Below, piece after piece: positions 29,554 through 37,538 of a stretch of DNA of 64,000 bases. The position numbers and the translations under genes were made by a program. Below the pieces are notes generated by a model. That model was not told the origin of the DNA and ran no database searches. It worked only from the letters and a program-made list of their open reading frames with translations. Every line of letters starts with the position of its first letter. The stretch's first letter is position 1. The stretch is from a virus: the IMG/VR virus record IMGVR_UViG_3300043411_001314, positions 53,503 to 117,502 of that record. One strand, 5' to 3'.

Positions 29554-30702
29554 TTATGCGGCGTGTCCGGCTACCCGGTTGCGCCCTTCCGGTGTGATCT
29601 GTCGACCCGTGCCGGTGAGGGCGATGAGCCGTCGTTCAACGAGCAGTCGTTCCGTCACCCGCACCTGGGCCGGAGCCATGTCGAGGATGGTGGCCAGTGC
29701 CTCCTTGCCGGCGGTGCCGCCCCGCTGAGAGGCGAGCAGGTCGAGGTAGCGGATGTGGTCGTCGGTGAGCCCGTCGGGCTGGATGTGACACAGTGACAGC
29801 ACCGCGGCACCGGTCACCTCTTCGCCGGCGTAGGCCAGGTCCCGGGCGGCCATCACGAGGGCCCGGGCTTGTCGGGGCACACCGGCGGATGCCTCAGCCA
29901 GGGTGACGGTGAGTTCGGCGGTCACATCCCCTTCCCGAAGGTCGGCCCGCTCGGCCATACCCCGGACGATCTGCACCATCTCGTGGCGGGTATAGGGCTG
30001 CCAGGCGGGTTTGCATTCGAACCTGGACAGCAACGGTCCGGTCAGTGCCGCCGGTTCGGTCGTGGCGGCGATGACAGTCAGGTTGGGGAAGTCGAGGGTC
30101 CAACGCCCCTGCAGCACGTGGGGCGGCTCGGTGAGGGACATCAGGTCGTGTTGGGCCCGCTTCGTGAAGAGGTGGACCTCGTCAAAAAAGACGACCCCCT
30201 CCCGGGCCATCCAAAGCTCGTCGATGAGGTCGTTCGTGTTGGCCGGCGGCTTCGTGAAGGTCACCAGCGGGCGGTCGAGCTCCTGGGCCACCAGGTTGGC
30301 CAGCGTCGTCTTGCCGGTACCGCCGGGCCCAACCAGGAGCACCGGGGGGACCGGGGCCCCGCGCTTGGCGGCGGAGATCGTGCGCACCCGGAGCTCCCGG
30401 AGAGCCGCCTGCTGCCCGATGAACCCGTCCCAGGTGAGGGAAGCGAGCCCGTGGGGGGTGGATGTGGCGGTGGGGGCCGGCCGGCTGTAGCGGTATGGCT
30501 CGGGGTCGGGGCCAGCCAACTCGTCGTGCCGGGCCATCATCTCTTCGGCGAGCTCGAAGGCCCCGCTCTTCAGCGCCCAAGTGATGAGCATGCTGTCCAT
30601 CGGGTCACCAGTGATGCGCTCGAGCTCAGTGAGGCGCACGTATGGGGTGTCTACCACGTAGTTGGTAGGTGTGTAGGGCGCTGGGGGGGCGTGATTGTTC
30701 AT
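29554..30702 (-). CDS. RuvB-like AAA+ ATPase with winged-helix tail (382 aa)
   Basis: Start at ATG 30702 with GGAAAG six bases upstream; the longer frame would begin at a TTG inside the neighbouring island. Residues 1-85 are an extra N-terminal region. P-loop GPGGTGKTT (125-133), Walker B VFFDEVH, sensor 1 VIAATTEPAAL, then LLSRFECK as in RuvB/clamp loaders. The C-terminal ~70 residues (DDHIRYLDLLASQRGGTAGK ... RLIALTGTGRQITPEGR) are the RuvB-type winged helix. A RuvA or RuvC gene is not seen. May drive branch migration, or act as a DNA-loading ATPase with the sliding clamp. Confidence 0.82.
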   Translation of the reverse strand: MNNHAPPAPYTPTNYVVDTPYVRLTELERITGDPMDSMLITWALKSGAFELAEEMMARHDELAGPDPEPYRYSRPAPTATSTPHGLASLTWDGFIGQQAALRELRVRTISAAKRGAPVPPVLLVGPGGTGKTTLANLVAQELDRPLVTFTKPPANTNDLIDELWMAREGVVFFDEVHLFTKRAQHDLMSLTEPPHVLQGRWTLDFPNLTVIAATTEPAALTGPLLSRFECKPAWQPYTRHEMVQIVRGMAERADLREGDVTAELTVTLAEASAGVPRQARALVMAARDLAYAGEEVTGAAVLSLCHIQPDGLTDDHIRYLDLLASQRGGTAGKEALATILDMAPAQVRVTERLLVERRLIALTGTGRQITPEGRNRVAGHAA

Positions 30703-30750
30703 GGGCCGCTTTCCGGTATCTAGCAAGTTCAAGTCGTTACTGCGGTCCGC

Positions 30751-31119
30751 ATGGCCGCCAGCATGCGCGGCCTAGCCCGGCCTGCGGACAGATCGGACCA
30801 GAGGCGGGCCCCGATCGGCGAGCCCCGCCTCGTGTTCGGCACGGCGCTCCCCGGCGACAAGGCCGGTGCGGTCGACGTGGTGACCGCGGCGCTCGACGCC
30901 GGCGCCATCTCGACGCTCACGGCGGTGCAACTGCTGATCGCGGCGGGGTTCCCGATCGTGGACGCCGCCGAGGAGGTGGCCCGGATCCGCTCGGAGCAGA
31001 CGGCGAAGGCCCGGGAGTTGGCCGACGCCACCGGGAGCGAAGCGCTCGCCGCCCAGTGGTTGGGGGTGGATCTGCCCGAGGTGGCCGCCACGCCGCCGAC
31101 CATCAACCTGGCGCCGTAG
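30751..31119 (+). pseudogene. portal-like C-terminal fragment on a plus-strand island
   Basis: Open from a stop at 30721. The part AISTLTAVQLLIAAGFPIVD followed by AAEEVARIRSEQ is typical of the last helices of actinophage portal proteins, which usually come after ~400 residues that are absent here. It lies in the wrong strand orientation for this region and begins directly next to the RuvB-like start. Either a transferred fragment or an assembly join. Confidence 0.5.
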
Positions 31120-31197
31120 TCGCCGATTGCATCCCCGGGCGGGCGCCAGTCGTCGGGTACGGTCGGGGCATGGGAACACCCCGAAGGGAGGCCCGCC

Positions 31198-31503
31198 GTG
31201 GCCGTCCGCGTGCACATCAGCCCCGACGACATCCAGCGCATGTGGCGCACAGACCCCGACAAGGCGCGGGCGATGCGTGAGTGGATCGACGCCGCCGGGT
31301 GGGACGCCACCACCGTGCGGTCGTTGACGATCAGCCCCAACGGCGTCCTCGTTGAGCACATCTGCACGACGTGCGAGCACGCCAACGGCCAGCGCCACGG
31401 CGACCCCGAGCGCCCGAACATGGTGCACACCTACAAGGTGGTGCGCCAGGCGCCCCCCACGCCGCCGCCGTGGCTGCCTGACGCTGTGCTCACCCCGGCA
31501 TGA
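31198..31503 (+). CDS. short intact gene on the plus-strand island (101 aa)
   Basis: Begins MAVRVHISPDDIQRMWRTDP (GTG 31198, GGGAGG upstream). Contains CTTCEHANGQRHGD, a possible metal site, and a proline-rich C-terminus. Overlaps the following broken gene by 4 bp, so the island keeps the operon style of a left arm. Not recognised. Confidence 0.55.
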   Translation: MAVRVHISPDDIQRMWRTDPDKARAMREWIDAAGWDATTVRSLTISPNGVLVEHICTTCEHANGQRHGDPERPNMVHTYKVVRQAPPTPPPWLPDAVLTPA

Positions 31504-31760
31504 ACCCGGGCGCCGTGATCGTCGGCGTCGGCCGCTCCGGCACCGGCTACATAGCCGCAAGTACGACGCGATCGGCGTCGGCTGGGGCCTGGGGGCGGGC
31601 CTGCGGCGCACGTTCCCCGACGTCGACTTCGTGCCCGTGGTGGTGTCCGAGGCCGCACCGGGCGAGGACTCGGCGCGGTTCGCGAACCTGCGGTCGTGGA
31701 TCTGGTGGAAGGTCGGCCGCGAGCTCTCACAGGACCGGGCGTGGAACCTGGCCGGGCCCC
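31500..31760 (+). pseudogene. broken sulfotransferase-like gene
   Basis: Starts MNPGAVIVGVGRSGTGYIA, the PAPS-binding GRSGTGY box of sulfotransferases. It then loses its frame; downstream, another frame reads KYDAIGVGWGLGAGLRRTFP ... LRSWIWWKVGRELSQDRAWN. At least one deletion or frameshift separates the two halves, and the gene stops at the right edge of the island. An intact enzyme would need ~200 residues. Confidence 0.55.
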
Positions 31761-31813
31761 CTCGGCCTCGGCGATTGGTTGGTGTCGACCAGGACGTAGC
31801 GGGTGATCTGCAT
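31727..31813 (-). pseudogene. minus-strand gene truncated by the island (28 codons left)
   Basis: ATG 31813 has GGAG with good spacing and lies 7 bases after the stop of the winged-helix gene, so it was a regular operon member. The protein reads MQITRYVLVDTNQSPRPRG and then enters island sequence. Its remainder is missing. Confidence 0.5.
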
Positions 31814-31820
31814 GGTTCTC

Positions 31821-32066
31821 CTAACTGACCGGGAGATCGAGAGCCTCGACCCCGGCCTGGGTGATGGTGTACCTGTACTCAAGTCGTTGCCGGTCCCAGG
31901 CCGGCTCAAGGAGCCGGAGCTTGGCGAGGCGCTTGGCCACCCACCTGGACACCGATGGCGGCGATGCCAAGGTGACGTCACCGCCGTAGACCCCGACCCT
32001 GCCGACGTCTTCAGCGGCGACCAGGAGCACGGCCCGTTGGTAGGGGGTGAGGTGGGTCAGACCCAT
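31821..32066 (-). CDS. winged-helix DNA-binding protein (81 aa)
   Basis: Residues 1-75 follow a MarR/PadR-like winged helix: LTPYQRAVLLVAAEDVGRVG, recognition helix SPPSVSRWVAKRLAKLRLL, wing RLEYRYTITQAGVEAL. ATG 32066 with GGAGGG upstream; overlaps the VWA gene by 10 bp. Probably a regulator; no ligand domain. Confidence 0.75.
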   Translation of the reverse strand: MGLTHLTPYQRAVLLVAAEDVGRVGVYGGDVTLASPPSVSRWVAKRLAKLRLLEPAWDRQRLEYRYTITQAGVEALDLPVS

Positions 32067-33553
32067 ACCCCCTCCTTCTGCTTCATCACTTCGCCGAACA
32101 CGTCCTTCACGTCGGATCCGTCGGTGAGCTTGGACACGTCGGTCACGCTGTCGCACACCGAGGCAAGCGCCGGGGTGACGCCGTAGCCGATCGAGATGCC
32201 CCAGCACCGGAACCCGAGCCGCTGGCGGGCCTCAGCCCATGATGCGGCGAACTCGGAGGAGACCGGGGCGTCGCCGTCGGTGACGAACACGATGTCCCCA
32301 GTTGTCCGGCCGGTGGCCGCATGCTCTTCCTCCAGGGACTGCAGGCCAGTGGCGAGCGGCCCCTCGAACCAGGTGCCGCCATGGAAGACGAACTCGGCGA
32401 ACTCCAGCCGCTCCAACACCGTCGGCTCCGGGCCGAAGTCGAACACCCGCTCCTCACCCTTGGAGCCGAAGATGATGGCGGTGAAGCCCCGGTTTTGTCG
32501 GACCGCGACGTCGAGGAGCACCAGGCCGACGGCCCGGGCCCAGATCTCGGGATCCCCCATCATCGAGCCTGAGGAGTCTTCGATGTGGATGATCCGCCCC
32601 TTGGCCTCTCGGGCCCGGGACTGCATCTCGAAGGTGAGAAGCTGCTTGCGGGACCAGCGATCCAGGAAGTCGCCCTCGAGTTCAGGCACGGTGAGCGACA
32701 GCAGTTCGCTGCCGGTGAGGCGGTTGAGGTCGTCGGACAGGGTGATGTCGGCGATCTCGTCGGGCCCGTTGTCCCACCGGTTGGACTGGGCGGCCCACAT
32801 CTCGGAGCGGAGCCGGCCGAACATCTCGGTGATCTTCTTCATCCGGTCGGTGGACAGTCGCTGAGCCAGGGCGAGTCGCTCGCCGGCGGACATGCGAGAT
32901 GCCTCACCGGGCTCCAGACCCCACGCTGCAGCTGCAGCGGCAAGCTCCTCGATTTCGTCGGCGGCCTGGCCGGCGGCGGCTCGGGCAGCCTTGGCGATGG
33001 TGGGGCCGACCCGATCCAGTTCGTCGTCGGCGTTGCGGGCCGATCGCTGTGCCTCGGAGCGAAGATCCCGGAGCCCGGGCCGCTGATCCACGGCACCCTG
33101 GTCGGCGGGGTCGACGCCGGCCGCGGCGCAGGCGTCGGCGTACTCCTGAGCCTTCTCCTCGGCCTCGTCCTGCTTCTTCTGGGCCTCGGCGGATCGCTCC
33201 AGGATCTCCTTGAGGTGGTCGGCGATCTTGGTCACGGCGAGGCCGGCCAGGAACTGGTCGCCCACGGTGTACTGGCGGACGTCGGCCCAGGGTTGGGTGT
33301 CCATCAGCTCGCCCATGACCCTCCGGTTGACCCGGAACGGACGGTCGACGTCCTCGGCCTCGAGCACCTTCGGCGCCGCCTTGTGGAGCGATGTGAAGGT
33401 GTCGGACAGCAGGCGCCCCGCCGTCCACGACAGTTCCTTCAGGGACTCTTCGAGGTCGGGGATCTTGGACACGTCGGTCCGGGCCTTGTCGTAGTCCTGG
33501 ACGTCCCAGCGGTCTCGGACCACCACATGCTTCGACTGTTCGATGTCGTCCAT
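32057..33553 (-). CDS. VWA-domain protein, ViaA-like partner of MoxR (498 aa)
   Basis: ATG 33553 with GGAGG four bases upstream; an in-frame TTG at 33583 is less likely. Residues ~115-250 are long helices/coiled coil; residues ~318-495 are a von Willebrand A domain with a perfect MIDAS: D326-S-S328-G-S330, a GGTW loop (T for motif 2) and VTDGDAP (motif 3 Asp). This order, helical N-terminus plus C-terminal VWA, is that of ViaA/CoxE-type proteins that work with MoxR AAA+ ATPases; such an ATPase is encoded at 37.5-38.7 kb in the same operon. Predicted cytoplasmic. Confidence 0.85.
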   Translation of the reverse strand: MDDIEQSKHVVVRDRWDVQDYDKARTDVSKIPDLEESLKELSWTAGRLLSDTFTSLHKAAPKVLEAEDVDRPFRVNRRVMGELMDTQPWADVRQYTVGDQFLAGLAVTKIADHLKEILERSAEAQKKQDEAEEKAQEYADACAAAGVDPADQGAVDQRPGLRDLRSEAQRSARNADDELDRVGPTIAKAARAAAGQAADEIEELAAAAAAWGLEPGEASRMSAGERLALAQRLSTDRMKKITEMFGRLRSEMWAAQSNRWDNGPDEIADITLSDDLNRLTGSELLSLTVPELEGDFLDRWSRKQLLTFEMQSRAREAKGRIIHIEDSSGSMMGDPEIWARAVGLVLLDVAVRQNRGFTAIIFGSKGEERVFDFGPEPTVLERLEFAEFVFHGGTWFEGPLATGLQSLEEEHAATGRTTGDIVFVTDGDAPVSSEFAASWAEARQRLGFRCWGISIGYGVTPALASVCDSVTDVSKLTDGSDVKDVFGEVMKQKEGVWV

Positions 33554-33586
33554 CAAGCCTCCATTCCGTAGTAGTATCGCCAAACC

Positions 33587-33757
33587 TTATGAGGCAACGC
33601 AAGCCTCCATGGCGCCGGCGGCGAGGTTGCGGATGTCGAGGAGCATGTCCACGTGCTCGTTGATGTCGACCAGGCTGCGGCCCGGGGGGATGGCGGCAAG
33701 GTGGACGTCCACCCGGTCCACCACGGCCAGGCAGGTCGTGCAGTCGTCATCAGGCAT
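33587..33757 (-). CDS. small protein between VWA and GP88 genes (56 aa)
   Basis: ATG 33757 with AAGGAG seven bases upstream; overlaps the GP88 stop by 8 bp. Starts MPDDDCTTCLAVVDRVDVHL with a CxxC pair and ends in a helix. Unknown. Confidence 0.6.
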   Translation of the reverse strand: MPDDDCTTCLAVVDRVDVHLAAIPPGRSLVDINEHVDMLLDIRNLAAGAMEACVAS

Positions 33758-34646
33758 GGATGAGCTCCTTGGAATGTTGCGTCTGGGTGATACCAACCAA
33801 GTCCTCGGTCGGTTCGAAGAAGTCGAACGGGCGGACGAAGCCGCCGCGCTTGAGGGACTGGGCCCGGCCTTTCGGGTAGAGATGGACGATGACCCCCTCA
33901 CCGTCGTTGGGTCGGTTGTCGTCGAGGTCGCCGTCGACCACGGGATAGCCCTGCCAGGTCGTGGCGCACTCACCCTTGCGGCCGCCCTCGGAGCGGTCAG
34001 CGACCACAGCCACGTTGCGCCCCAGGTCGAGCCGGTCCGAGATGGCGACCGCTGTCGTGCGATGGGTGGCCGAGTAGGTGAGATGGTAGTTGGCCGGCAG
34101 GTCGAGCCGCCCCCAGTCCTTGGTGTAGTCGTAGACCTGGACGCCGGGGAACTCCTCGAACAGCCAGGGTAGTCCCTTCTCCCAGGGGATGTCGGAGAAG
34201 GTGTTCATCCGCACGGCGACAGGCCGGTCGTGGGCGATGCCGTAGCGCACGGCGTTGCGGAACTCGTTGCGAAGCAGGGCGGCGAACACCTCGGCGTACT
34301 CGGCGAGCAGCTTGGTGCGCACGACCCGGCCCAGGGTGACGCCGGGGTAGGCGCCCTTGCCGTTCTTGGCCACGCAGACCTTGATGCACTCCTTGGTGGC
34401 GTAGGTGCAGGCGTTCATCACGCCGCTGGTCCGATGCTGGGCGAGCGACAGCGTGTAGGTGATCGGTTCGTTCTTGGCCACCTTGGAGTTGTTCTCCTTG
34501 GCCATGAGGTTCGGCGTGGTGGGCGCGAACCCCTCTCGCTCCCGCAGGGCGGCCCAGGTCTCACGGGCGGCGTTCACGGGCGGCAGATCTTCGGGGTCCA
34601 GCCTCGAAAGGCGGGATACCACAGCGCTGGTCGTCAGCATGCTCAT
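33750..34646 (-). CDS. GP88-family protein with cysteine cluster (298 aa)
   Basis: Resembles the mycobacteriophage Gene-88 protein family: residues ~60-105 YTLSLAQHRTSGVMNACTYA, then KECIKVCVAKNGKGAYPG with three spaced cysteines, next GRVVRTKLLAEYAEVFAALL; later VRMNTFSDIPWEKG and a TYSATHRT segment. The cysteine triad suggests an iron-sulfur or metal centre; a biochemical activity is not established. RBS AAAGGG is well placed. Confidence 0.75.
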   Translation of the reverse strand: MSMLTTSAVVSRLSRLDPEDLPPVNAARETWAALREREGFAPTTPNLMAKENNSKVAKNEPITYTLSLAQHRTSGVMNACTYATKECIKVCVAKNGKGAYPGVTLGRVVRTKLLAEYAEVFAALLRNEFRNAVRYGIAHDRPVAVRMNTFSDIPWEKGLPWLFEEFPGVQVYDYTKDWGRLDLPANYHLTYSATHRTTAVAISDRLDLGRNVAVVADRSEGGRKGECATTWQGYPVVDGDLDDNRPNDGEGVIVHLYPKGRAQSLKRGGFVRPFDFFEPTEDLVGITQTQHSKELIHA

Positions 34647-34723
34647 CCCTTTCTTGGTGCGTGCGCGACACCGCCCGCCCCGGGTGAGGGCGGGCGGTGT
34701 CGAGGTGGTCGTTTGATCGGTGG

Positions 34724-35164
34724 CTAGTAGTCATCCACCCCGTGCATGCCCCCAGTCTCCGACTTCCAATCCTCAGGCACGAGGCGCTCTTGGGTGGTCC
34801 GGGCGACCGCCTGTCGCGCCATCTCCTGGCGCACCCACTCCCGTCGGGCGTCGAACACCACCCGCCGGGCGTCGTTGCCGCGTCCCGACCAGGTGTCGTC
34901 CGGGCCCGAGGCGAGCAGGGCGTTGAGGGTCCCATCACCCACCACTCGCCGGGCCACGTCAGGCTCGAGCCCGGACTCCGTTGCCACGGCGACGGATGCC
35001 TCGATGGCCAGCACCGCCTCGGCGGCGAGTACTCCGTGCGTGGCGTCGGTTAGCTTGTGGGCCTCCCGGCCGGCGACGATGGCCCCCAGCGCCGCCCATG
35101 CGTCCTGCTTCGCCCGTGCTGCCGAGTCGTGGTAGGCGCTGTTGTTCACGGGGAGCCTGCTCAC
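34724..35164 (-). CDS. helical unrecognised protein (146 aa)
   Basis: GTG 35164 in a GTGA overlap with the upstream stop and GGAAGG seven bases before it; a second GTG at 35149 is also possible. Alanine-rich helices (AARAKQDAWAALGAIVAGRE; VLAAEAVLAIEASVAVATES) and an Arg-rich C-terminal helix ending GVDDY. No domain recognised. Confidence 0.7.
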   Translation of the reverse strand: MSRLPVNNSAYHDSAARAKQDAWAALGAIVAGREAHKLTDATHGVLAAEAVLAIEASVAVATESGLEPDVARRVVGDGTLNALLASGPDDTWSGRGNDARRVVFDARREWVRQEMARQAVARTTQERLVPEDWKSETGGMHGVDDY

Positions 35165-35466
35165 TTCGCGACCTTCCGGCCGTTCCGGACCTTGGTGGTC
35201 TTGGGGCCGGTGATCTTGAGGTAGAGCGCCTTGTCGTCGGTGCGGGTGGCCATGTTGTACTCCGGGAGGTAGGACCGCCGGAGGGTTGTGGCCAACGAGT
35301 CGTTCTGCGTCTTCCGGCCAGCGTTCGGCACGATCACCCACTCGTCGGGGCCGGCGTTGCGGATGGCCTCGGCCAACTGGAGCCACTTCGTGGGCCCTCC
35401 AGTGCGGCCTCGGTGCCGCGTCTCCGGCGGGGTGGTGGTGGTCTTGTAGGTGATGGTCTTGCTCAT
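35161..35466 (-). CDS. small basic protein (101 aa)
   Basis: ATG 35466 (GGAG seven bases upstream) preferred to GTG 35472. N-terminus TYKTTTTPPETRHRGRTGGP is disordered and basic; the middle has WVIVPNAGRKTQNDSLATTL. Arg/Lys-rich C-terminus. Likely nucleic-acid binding, unproven. ATGA overlap with the preceding gene. Confidence 0.7.
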   Translation of the reverse strand: MSKTITYKTTTTPPETRHRGRTGGPTKWLQLAEAIRNAGPDEWVIVPNAGRKTQNDSLATTLRRSYLPEYNMATRTDDKALYLKITGPKTTKVRNGRKVAK

Positions 35467-35777
35467 GTCCACTCTCCTTCACGGATGTGCTTGGTGATTG
35501 CTTCGAACTCGGGGGGGTTGTGGGCCGCGACGTACCGCAGGGCCCGCAGGTGGGTTTCGGATCCGGCGTAGGCACGCCTCACGACATGCAGCCAGACGTC
35601 GGTGTCGTCGTCCCAGTAGTGGACCTCGTCCACCTTCTGGATCTGCCAAGGCCCGTTCTCAGAGCCGGCCGAGTCGAACACGTTCCAGTGTTCTGACTCG
35701 GCGATGTCGGAGTCGACCAGCCGCCAGGCGGCGAACTCGGGGGTGGGCTCGGTCCCCCACACCAGCTCGCTCACCAT
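35463..35777 (-). CDS. acidic W-rich protein (104 aa)
   Basis: ATG 35777 overlaps the upstream stop. Contains VDEVHYWDDDTDVWLHVVRR and a C-terminal AHNPPEFEAITKHIREGEW. No family known. Confidence 0.65.
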   Translation of the reverse strand: MVSELVWGTEPTPEFAAWRLVDSDIAESEHWNVFDSAGSENGPWQIQKVDEVHYWDDDTDVWLHVVRRAYAGSETHLRALRYVAAHNPPEFEAITKHIREGEWT

Positions 35778-35956
35778 GGCCCGGCCGACAGTCGCTGGAC
35801 GAGCTCGCAGTAGGAGTCGATGCGATCGAGGGCCTCCACCCGCTCCGCCCTGGACACGTCGTCGTTGACCTGCACGAGGGCGGCGTGATCTCGGTAGGCG
35901 CAAGCGTCGGTGAACATCTGGTCGAGGACCTTGCGGTCCAGCACTGAGAGGATCAT
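35771..35956 (-). CDS. small helical protein (61 aa)
   Basis: MILSVLDRKVLDQMFTDACA then a helix RAERVEALDRIDSYCELVQR. Overlaps neighbours by 4-7 bp. Unknown. Confidence 0.6.
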   Translation of the reverse strand: MILSVLDRKVLDQMFTDACAYRDHAALVQVNDDVSRAERVEALDRIDSYCELVQRLSAGPW

Positions 35957-36192
35957 GGGGGTCCTTCCTGGTAGTGGAGGTCCGTGGGTTCGTCGGAGCG
36001 GGCGTGCTCGGCGGCGAAGTGGGTGGAGTCGATGCCGTGGAGGTTGAGTAGTTCGACAACGGCGTCCGCCTCCTGGCAGGTAAAGCGGCCGGCCTCACAT
36101 GCCAGGGCGTCGGTGATCTCGGCGAGCAGGTGGCGGGTCGCGACCACCGTGGCATGCCACACGGCGCCGGCGACCTCGTCGCACACCCTCAC
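35953..36192 (-). CDS. small protein (79 aa)
   Basis: GTG 36192 in a GTGA overlap with the upstream stop and GAGGGG upstream. Helical VWHATVVATRHLLAEITDAL and a later QEADAVVELLNLHGID. Unknown function. Confidence 0.6.
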   Translation of the reverse strand: MRVCDEVAGAVWHATVVATRHLLAEITDALACEAGRFTCQEADAVVELLNLHGIDSTHFAAEHARSDEPTDLHYQEGPP

Positions 36193-37142
36193 GCCGACCC
36201 CTCGGTACGCATCTTGAGCAGGCACGCCTGCACCTGCTGATCCAGGACGCTGAGCCGGTCGCCGGCGCCGGAGAGCTCCTCGCCGAGCAGGTCCTTGTAG
36301 GACGAGAGCCGGTCCCGGATCTGCTTGGACTGGGTGACGATGCGAGCCAGCTTCGACTCGGACACCGCCTCACCAGCCTTCAACATGGCGGCCAGGTCCT
36401 TCATCATCTCGTCGGCGGCCCGGGTCGATGCCGAGGACACGCCCTCGGACACCATCTGCACCTGGTCAGGGGTGTCGACCAAGGGCAGGGTGTGGAGCGA
36501 CACCTGCTCGAGGACCGAAGCGAACGCCGATGCCTTGTGCAGGGCGTCGTCGTTGGTGCGGGGCATGAAGTAGACGCCGCCGGTGGGGCGGACCAGCACG
36601 CCGTGGTTCTCCTCCAGGGCCCGCTTCAGCACGGTGCGCAGCGACTCGGAGCCGTGCATCCCGACAGCGATCCAGTGGGAGAACTTGCGCTGCATCTCGG
36701 CCACGGCGTCATCGGCCGGCGTGTCCGCCCAGGTGAGGCGGGTGGTGACGAACCGCTTCTCCTTGCGCCGGTACTCGAGGTCGAACACCTCGGCGTAGTC
36801 GAGGCGAGCGTCGTTCTCGTCGACGGTCTCGACCACCACCCGGCGCAGGATCCGCTCCTTGTCGGAGGCGACGTCACGGACCATGATCTTGGCCACAGTC
36901 CCGTCAGGCTGAGGGATGTTGGCCTCACCAGCCTTGGTGACCCGCCGGAAGATGTCGGTGTCGCCGGGCCGGCGGGGCGTGAACTCGGCCAGGCCGGCAG
37001 CGTCGAGCTCGTTCTTGATGGTGTCGTGGGGTACGGGGACGTCCCGCACCGAGTACCAGGCGATGCGCCCCAGGAAGGGGGTGTCGGCGTGGTCGGTGTT
37101 GTAGTCGTCGATGATCGACGTGTCGATGGTTGCAGCAGTCAT
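36189..37142 (-). CDS. MoxR/VWA-associated protein (317 aa)
   Basis: N-terminal half is beta-rich (RIAWYSVRDVPVPHDTIKNE; FRRVTKAGEANIPQPDGTVA), middle MHGSESLRTVLKRALEENHG, VLVRPTGGVYFMPR, C-terminal third a long helical bundle (LAAMLKAGEAVSESKLARIV). It lies between MoxR and VWA genes, and proteins of this length and plan recur with them in actinophages, so it may be a substrate adaptor. No enzyme motif. Confidence 0.7.
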   Translation of the reverse strand: MTAATIDTSIIDDYNTDHADTPFLGRIAWYSVRDVPVPHDTIKNELDAAGLAEFTPRRPGDTDIFRRVTKAGEANIPQPDGTVAKIMVRDVASDKERILRRVVVETVDENDARLDYAEVFDLEYRRKEKRFVTTRLTWADTPADDAVAEMQRKFSHWIAVGMHGSESLRTVLKRALEENHGVLVRPTGGVYFMPRTNDDALHKASAFASVLEQVSLHTLPLVDTPDQVQMVSEGVSSASTRAADEMMKDLAAMLKAGEAVSESKLARIVTQSKQIRDRLSSYKDLLGEELSGAGDRLSVLDQQVQACLLKMRTEGSA

Positions 37143-37318
37143 GGGGTGACCTTTCCTTCGAGTTCAGTGATGGTGTTCTCGAGTTCGACGATGGTCTTCA
37201 GGAGAGCGTCGATGTGCTCCTCGCGATGGAACACGCGCTGCTCGGAGTCTCGGAGTCGAGCTTCGACCCGGGTGAGGTCGTTCATCAGGGTGTCGATGTG
37301 GTCTCGCAGCAGCCACAC
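37139..37318 (-). CDS. small coiled-coil protein (59 aa)
   Basis: GTG 37318 is the only reasonable start in this frame. Almost the whole chain is one heptad coil (LRDHIDTLMNDLTRVEARLR; IDALLKTIVELENTITELEG). Overlaps the 317-residue gene start by 4 bp. Between it and the next gene upstream a 24-codon frame from ATG 37359 is also open. Confidence 0.55.
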   Translation of the reverse strand: MWLLRDHIDTLMNDLTRVEARLRDSEQRVFHREEHIDALLKTIVELENTITELEGKVTP

Positions 37319-37358
37319 CTCACTGGATACCCGGTCGGATGGTCCATCTTCGTGGTCA

Positions 37359-37538
37359 TCAGTCCTCCTTGCCGGTGTAGTAGCGGGGTTCCTGAGCCTC
37401 GTCGTAGATCGCCTGCAGGTCGTAGCTGGCGGTGACGAGGTCCTGCAGCATCTTCGGGTCATCGACCAGATGTCTGGCCACGGACTGAAGATCGGCGATC
37501 ACGTCCTGGATTCGTTGGATGATCTCGTCGGTGTCCAT
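37359..37538 (-). CDS. small acidic helical protein (59 aa)
   Basis: ATG 37538 overlaps the MoxR stop (ATGA); stop TGA 37361-37359. Sequence MDTDEIIQRIQDVIADLQSV, then a helix LVTASYDLQAIYDEAQ. Good codon bias for its length. Unknown. Confidence 0.6.
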   Translation of the reverse strand: MDTDEIIQRIQDVIADLQSVARHLVDDPKMLQDLVTASYDLQAIYDEAQEPRYYTGKED

